Origin: Scytalidium lignicola
Lineage: Eukaryota > Ascomycota > Leotiomycetes
Direction: 5' to 3'
NCBI GenBank assembly: GCA_002812745.2
Contig: NCSJ02000489.1
Coordinates: 1 to 23,449 of the forward strand
Length of the DNA stretch: 23,449 nucleotides
The notes beneath the pieces were generated by a model. That model was not told where the DNA came from and ran no database searches. It saw only the letters and a list, made by a program, of their open reading frames with translations. The stretch's first letter is position 1. Each line of letters starts with the position of its first letter. The translations under genes were made by a program, and so were the position numbers. Of this stretch, positions 20,936 through 23,449 are shown one piece after another.

Positions 20936-22903
20936 TACTACGGCACCTCCGCGACAGCTGCGACAGCTCGGTTGGTGGCGGGTGCTGGCGCAATTCCACG
21001 TCCTTTTACCCTACACACCCAGGCCCTTCCAGATTTGCTTCCGGCTTACTAGCAACGGACTAAATGCAGGGCTGATCGCACCTTTTCTCTTATCCACGGG
21101 AAAACGGTCGCTACGATATCAGGGCCAAGCCAGCTGATCCCTCGGACGTTGGGTTTGCCTTCCCTCACTCTTCCTTCCAATTCCTGCTTTTCTACCTTCT
21201 CTTGTCTCACTCGACACAGCCTCGACGAGTTCAAGTCGAGAGCTGGCTCTTCGTCACGCAAGCGCAAAGGTGTGGAGAGGGCACAGATCACTTGCAGAAG
21301 ATCGCGCAGATGTTTCCGACTCGGGCCGTTACCGGGGCACCACACGCTCTCTCGTATCGTTTTCCAAACTTGTGCTGGTTTGCCACGCCGTGGTTTGGTT
21401 GCGTGGAGCGTGGTGCGTGGTGCGTCGTTTTAGAGGGGTAATTAGGGGGAGCGACGGTTTTCTTTGTTGGGCTGCAAAAGGGAACTATGGAGGGGCTTGT
21501 TTCTTGGGCACCGCTTTTCAAACCGCGTCCGTAGTTCAACCACGGATCCTGCACCAAAAAAAAANTGGGAATAGCCCTGGAACTAAAACAAAGCTGAAGC
21601 AGTGCCGTACCGCTGGGGCCGTCCAAACTCTGAAATTGTGATAATATGATATGCCTCGGAGAACTGGCGCGTCCACTACTCTCTCGGCGACACCAGATCG
21701 AGCGATTCTAGCCGCGCAAGTCAAAGTCACCACTCTTCTTGGAGGAGCTGGGCGCTGCTACTGTCGTTGCTCCTGCTACTCTCGCAGTTACTGGTGAATG
21801 GGAAAGCGGAAAATCCGGAAATCAGCGAGAGATTTCCTATGTGAGATTTTAGCCAAGTCAAAATTCAGCGCTATAGTTAAAATATGCGCAAGATCGAGTC
21901 TCGATGGCGCGCTAGAAAAGGGGGGGGCGAAAATTAAGAGTTGTTGGTAGATCGGGTCTCTTCTCATGCGACCCTCGCGGACAACGTGGCAGGGCGATGG
22001 GGATGCAGATGCGAGGCGCTTTAGGGTTCGGAGCGTCAGCTGGGAACGAATGACAGATTTTCCAAGGACCCGCAGACAGGCACAACACGACGCCGGCCCG
22101 TTCAAGGAACCCAACTCTGGAGAAGACGAGAAATGTGCAGTGACAGGTCAGGGAAGAGAAGGAAAAGGGTGATTGAGTGAAGGCGAAAGGAGTGAATGAA
22201 AGCGCGCAAGTGAGAAGGACGTAGGTAGAAGGAGAGTGAGTGATGGTGGTGCAGGTGTGACTTTGGGCGGAGCTGACGGTGAGGGGGGGGGGTAAAATGT
22301 TTGTCACCTGGGGAGTTCGAGAAGATGGATGGGTTTTTTTCTTCTTGCTTCGACGTACAGTAAGCGCGGGGTCCGAAGGTCGGGATCCTGAACTATCAGG
22401 CCCGTCCGGGCTCGCGCGGCCGCGGCGGGTGCCTCTGTAACACAAAAACACCAACCACACCTCCCTCCCTTTAAAAAGAGGACCAAAGAACCAAAAAAGG
22501 CAATCCTCGTCGCACTTAATGCTAGTTCGACGTACCTTTTTATTTTCTGCCTCAAGCGGTTATTCCTTGGAATGGGCGTCCGTTTTGAGAACTGCGCTCT
22601 GCGCTTCAGGGAGAGTAATGCGTTCTTGGTTTGCGGGAATTCCGTAGCAGCTGGAGGGGTGTTGGTTCCAGCTTGGTGGTCTCGTCACCAACTGACCTTT
22701 GAGTGGAAGCGTCGTCCCTTTTCAGTCTTTTCCAACTTGGTTCGCGCTAGCCTCCCAGGGTCGCAACAAAAGTTAATCGGGTGATCTAGTCAAGACGACA
22801 CAGGGTCTGGCTATCTTTTTATTTGGTTCTTGCTCCAGCTGAGCCTCGGCGGGTAGTCGTGGCTGACGGGATGGGACAGCTCGGCTTTAATCTAGCAGCT
22901 GTC

Positions 22904-22932
22904 TAGTAGTAGTAGTAGTAGTGGTGGTGGTG
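22904..22932. repeat. (TAG)6 running into (GTG)4
   Basis: Two adjoining trinucleotide microsatellites. Confidence 0.9.
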
Positions 22933-23110
22933 ATCGTATAGTAATACCGTGTGTTCCTGTGTGTGATCCTTGTGTGTGTATGTAACAGTACTGTACCAAA
23001 GTATGGGTGTCTCGCGGCCAGGCTGAGAGGTTGCTTCCGGGGGCTCTGTCTCTCACTCTAGGGCCACCGAGGGTCCAGGAATTGCGAATGTGTGCAGGTG
23101 TTGGGTGTAT

Positions 23111-23266
23111 CGGAGAGGGAGCGGGGGGGAGAGGTAGAGGGCGAGTGAGAGAGTAAGAGTGTAAGAAAAAAAAGAGAGGAAGAGAAGTAAGAGGAGAGAA
23201 GAAGAAGAAGAAAAGGAATAAGAGATGAGAAGACACACACACCACCACTACCACCACCACCACCAA
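23111..23266. repeat. Purine tract, then (AC)n and (CAC)n
   Basis: About 120 bases that are almost all A and G on the plus strand (with AAG repeats near 23200), followed by an AC run from 23232 and CAC/CCA trinucleotides to 23266. Minus-strand frames here give only Phe/Leu/Ser/Val runs. Confidence 0.85.
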
Positions 23267-23449
23267 ATGTTTGCACACTCTTCTTTTTGCCAGACAGAGA
23301 CAGAGGAGCCCGCCAGCACACGGCCAGATGCAACAAAGAGGCGGTTTGGTGTATCCTTAGGCTCGGCAGGCTAGATGATCGGGAACTGCCCGGGCAGCTG
23401 TGGGCCTCTGGGCCACGCTGGGCCTTCCCTCTACTGGGTCCGCTGGGTG

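Larger units (their letters stand above)
18500..23449. other. Gene-free, repeat-rich region upstream of the regulator
   Basis: In these 4,950 bases I can support no protein or RNA gene. Open frames occur but are low-complexity (Ser/Leu runs from pyrimidine repeats, Arg/Glu runs on the other strand) or overlap each other without recognisable domains. The stretch is rich in short tandem repeats, listed separately, and has several purine- or pyrimidine-biased runs. It should contain the promoter and perhaps a long 5' leader of the regulator at 17217-18499, and possibly the upstream region of a gene beyond the window. It also holds one unresolved base, N21565, after a run of A's. Confidence 0.6.

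Noticed and set aside
22892..23336. Overlapping minus-strand frames rich in Phe, Leu, Ser and Val that look like membrane segments
   Set aside because: They are translations of the purine tract and the CAC/TAG repeats.

Overview
The window reads as nuclear DNA of a filamentous ascomycete (Pezizomycotina). Its genes carry mostly short introns (about 50-130 bases) with GT/AG ends and CTAAC-like branch sites. The encoded proteins (a Pan3 with N-terminal CCCH finger, an RGG-tailed Lsm7, an ankyrin-PH-ORD Osh protein, two Zn2Cys6 proteins) are of filamentous-fungal type. A leotiomycete would fit the protein sequences, but that is an impression and was not tested. Four single N characters (16269, 17184, 18480, 21565) mark unresolved bases in a draft assembly.

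Layout, left to right. (1) 1-770, minus: the 5' part of a UBX-domain protein gene (FAF2/Ubx2/Ucp10 type), cut by the window edge. (2) 1485-4794, plus: PAN3, rebuilt here as eight exons coding 644 residues. The zinc-finger exons at 1485-1734 are separated from the rest by a 1,002-base intron. An unexplained 244-codon open frame (957-1691, minus) lies antisense to them. (3) 4795-6592: an AT-rich gene desert with two related MITE-like elements, one with perfect 50-base terminal inverted repeats. (4) 6593-8237, minus: a 465-residue protein with a C-terminal Zn2Cys6 cluster. (5) 8922-9459, plus: LSM7. (6) 10254-14181, plus: an Osh1/2-like oxysterol-binding protein of 1,248 residues. (7) 14570-15842, minus: an acyl-CoA thioesterase II whose short last exon ends in the peroxisomal signal SKL. 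(8) 17217-18499, minus: a 353-residue Zn2Cys6 transcription factor. (9) 18500-23449: almost 5 kb with no supportable gene, rich in simple repeats, lying upstream of that transcription factor.

The genes are single-transcript housekeeping or regulatory units with no cluster logic. PAN3 (poly(A) trimming) and LSM7 (U6 snRNP and decapping) both act in RNA metabolism, but nothing shows that their proximity matters. I found no RNA gene, CRISPR, virus, toxin or clearly new system. The most informative points are the hidden exons (PAN3 finger, thioesterase SKL exon, 20-base first exon of the OSH gene), the MITE pair, and the long repeat-rich region on the right.
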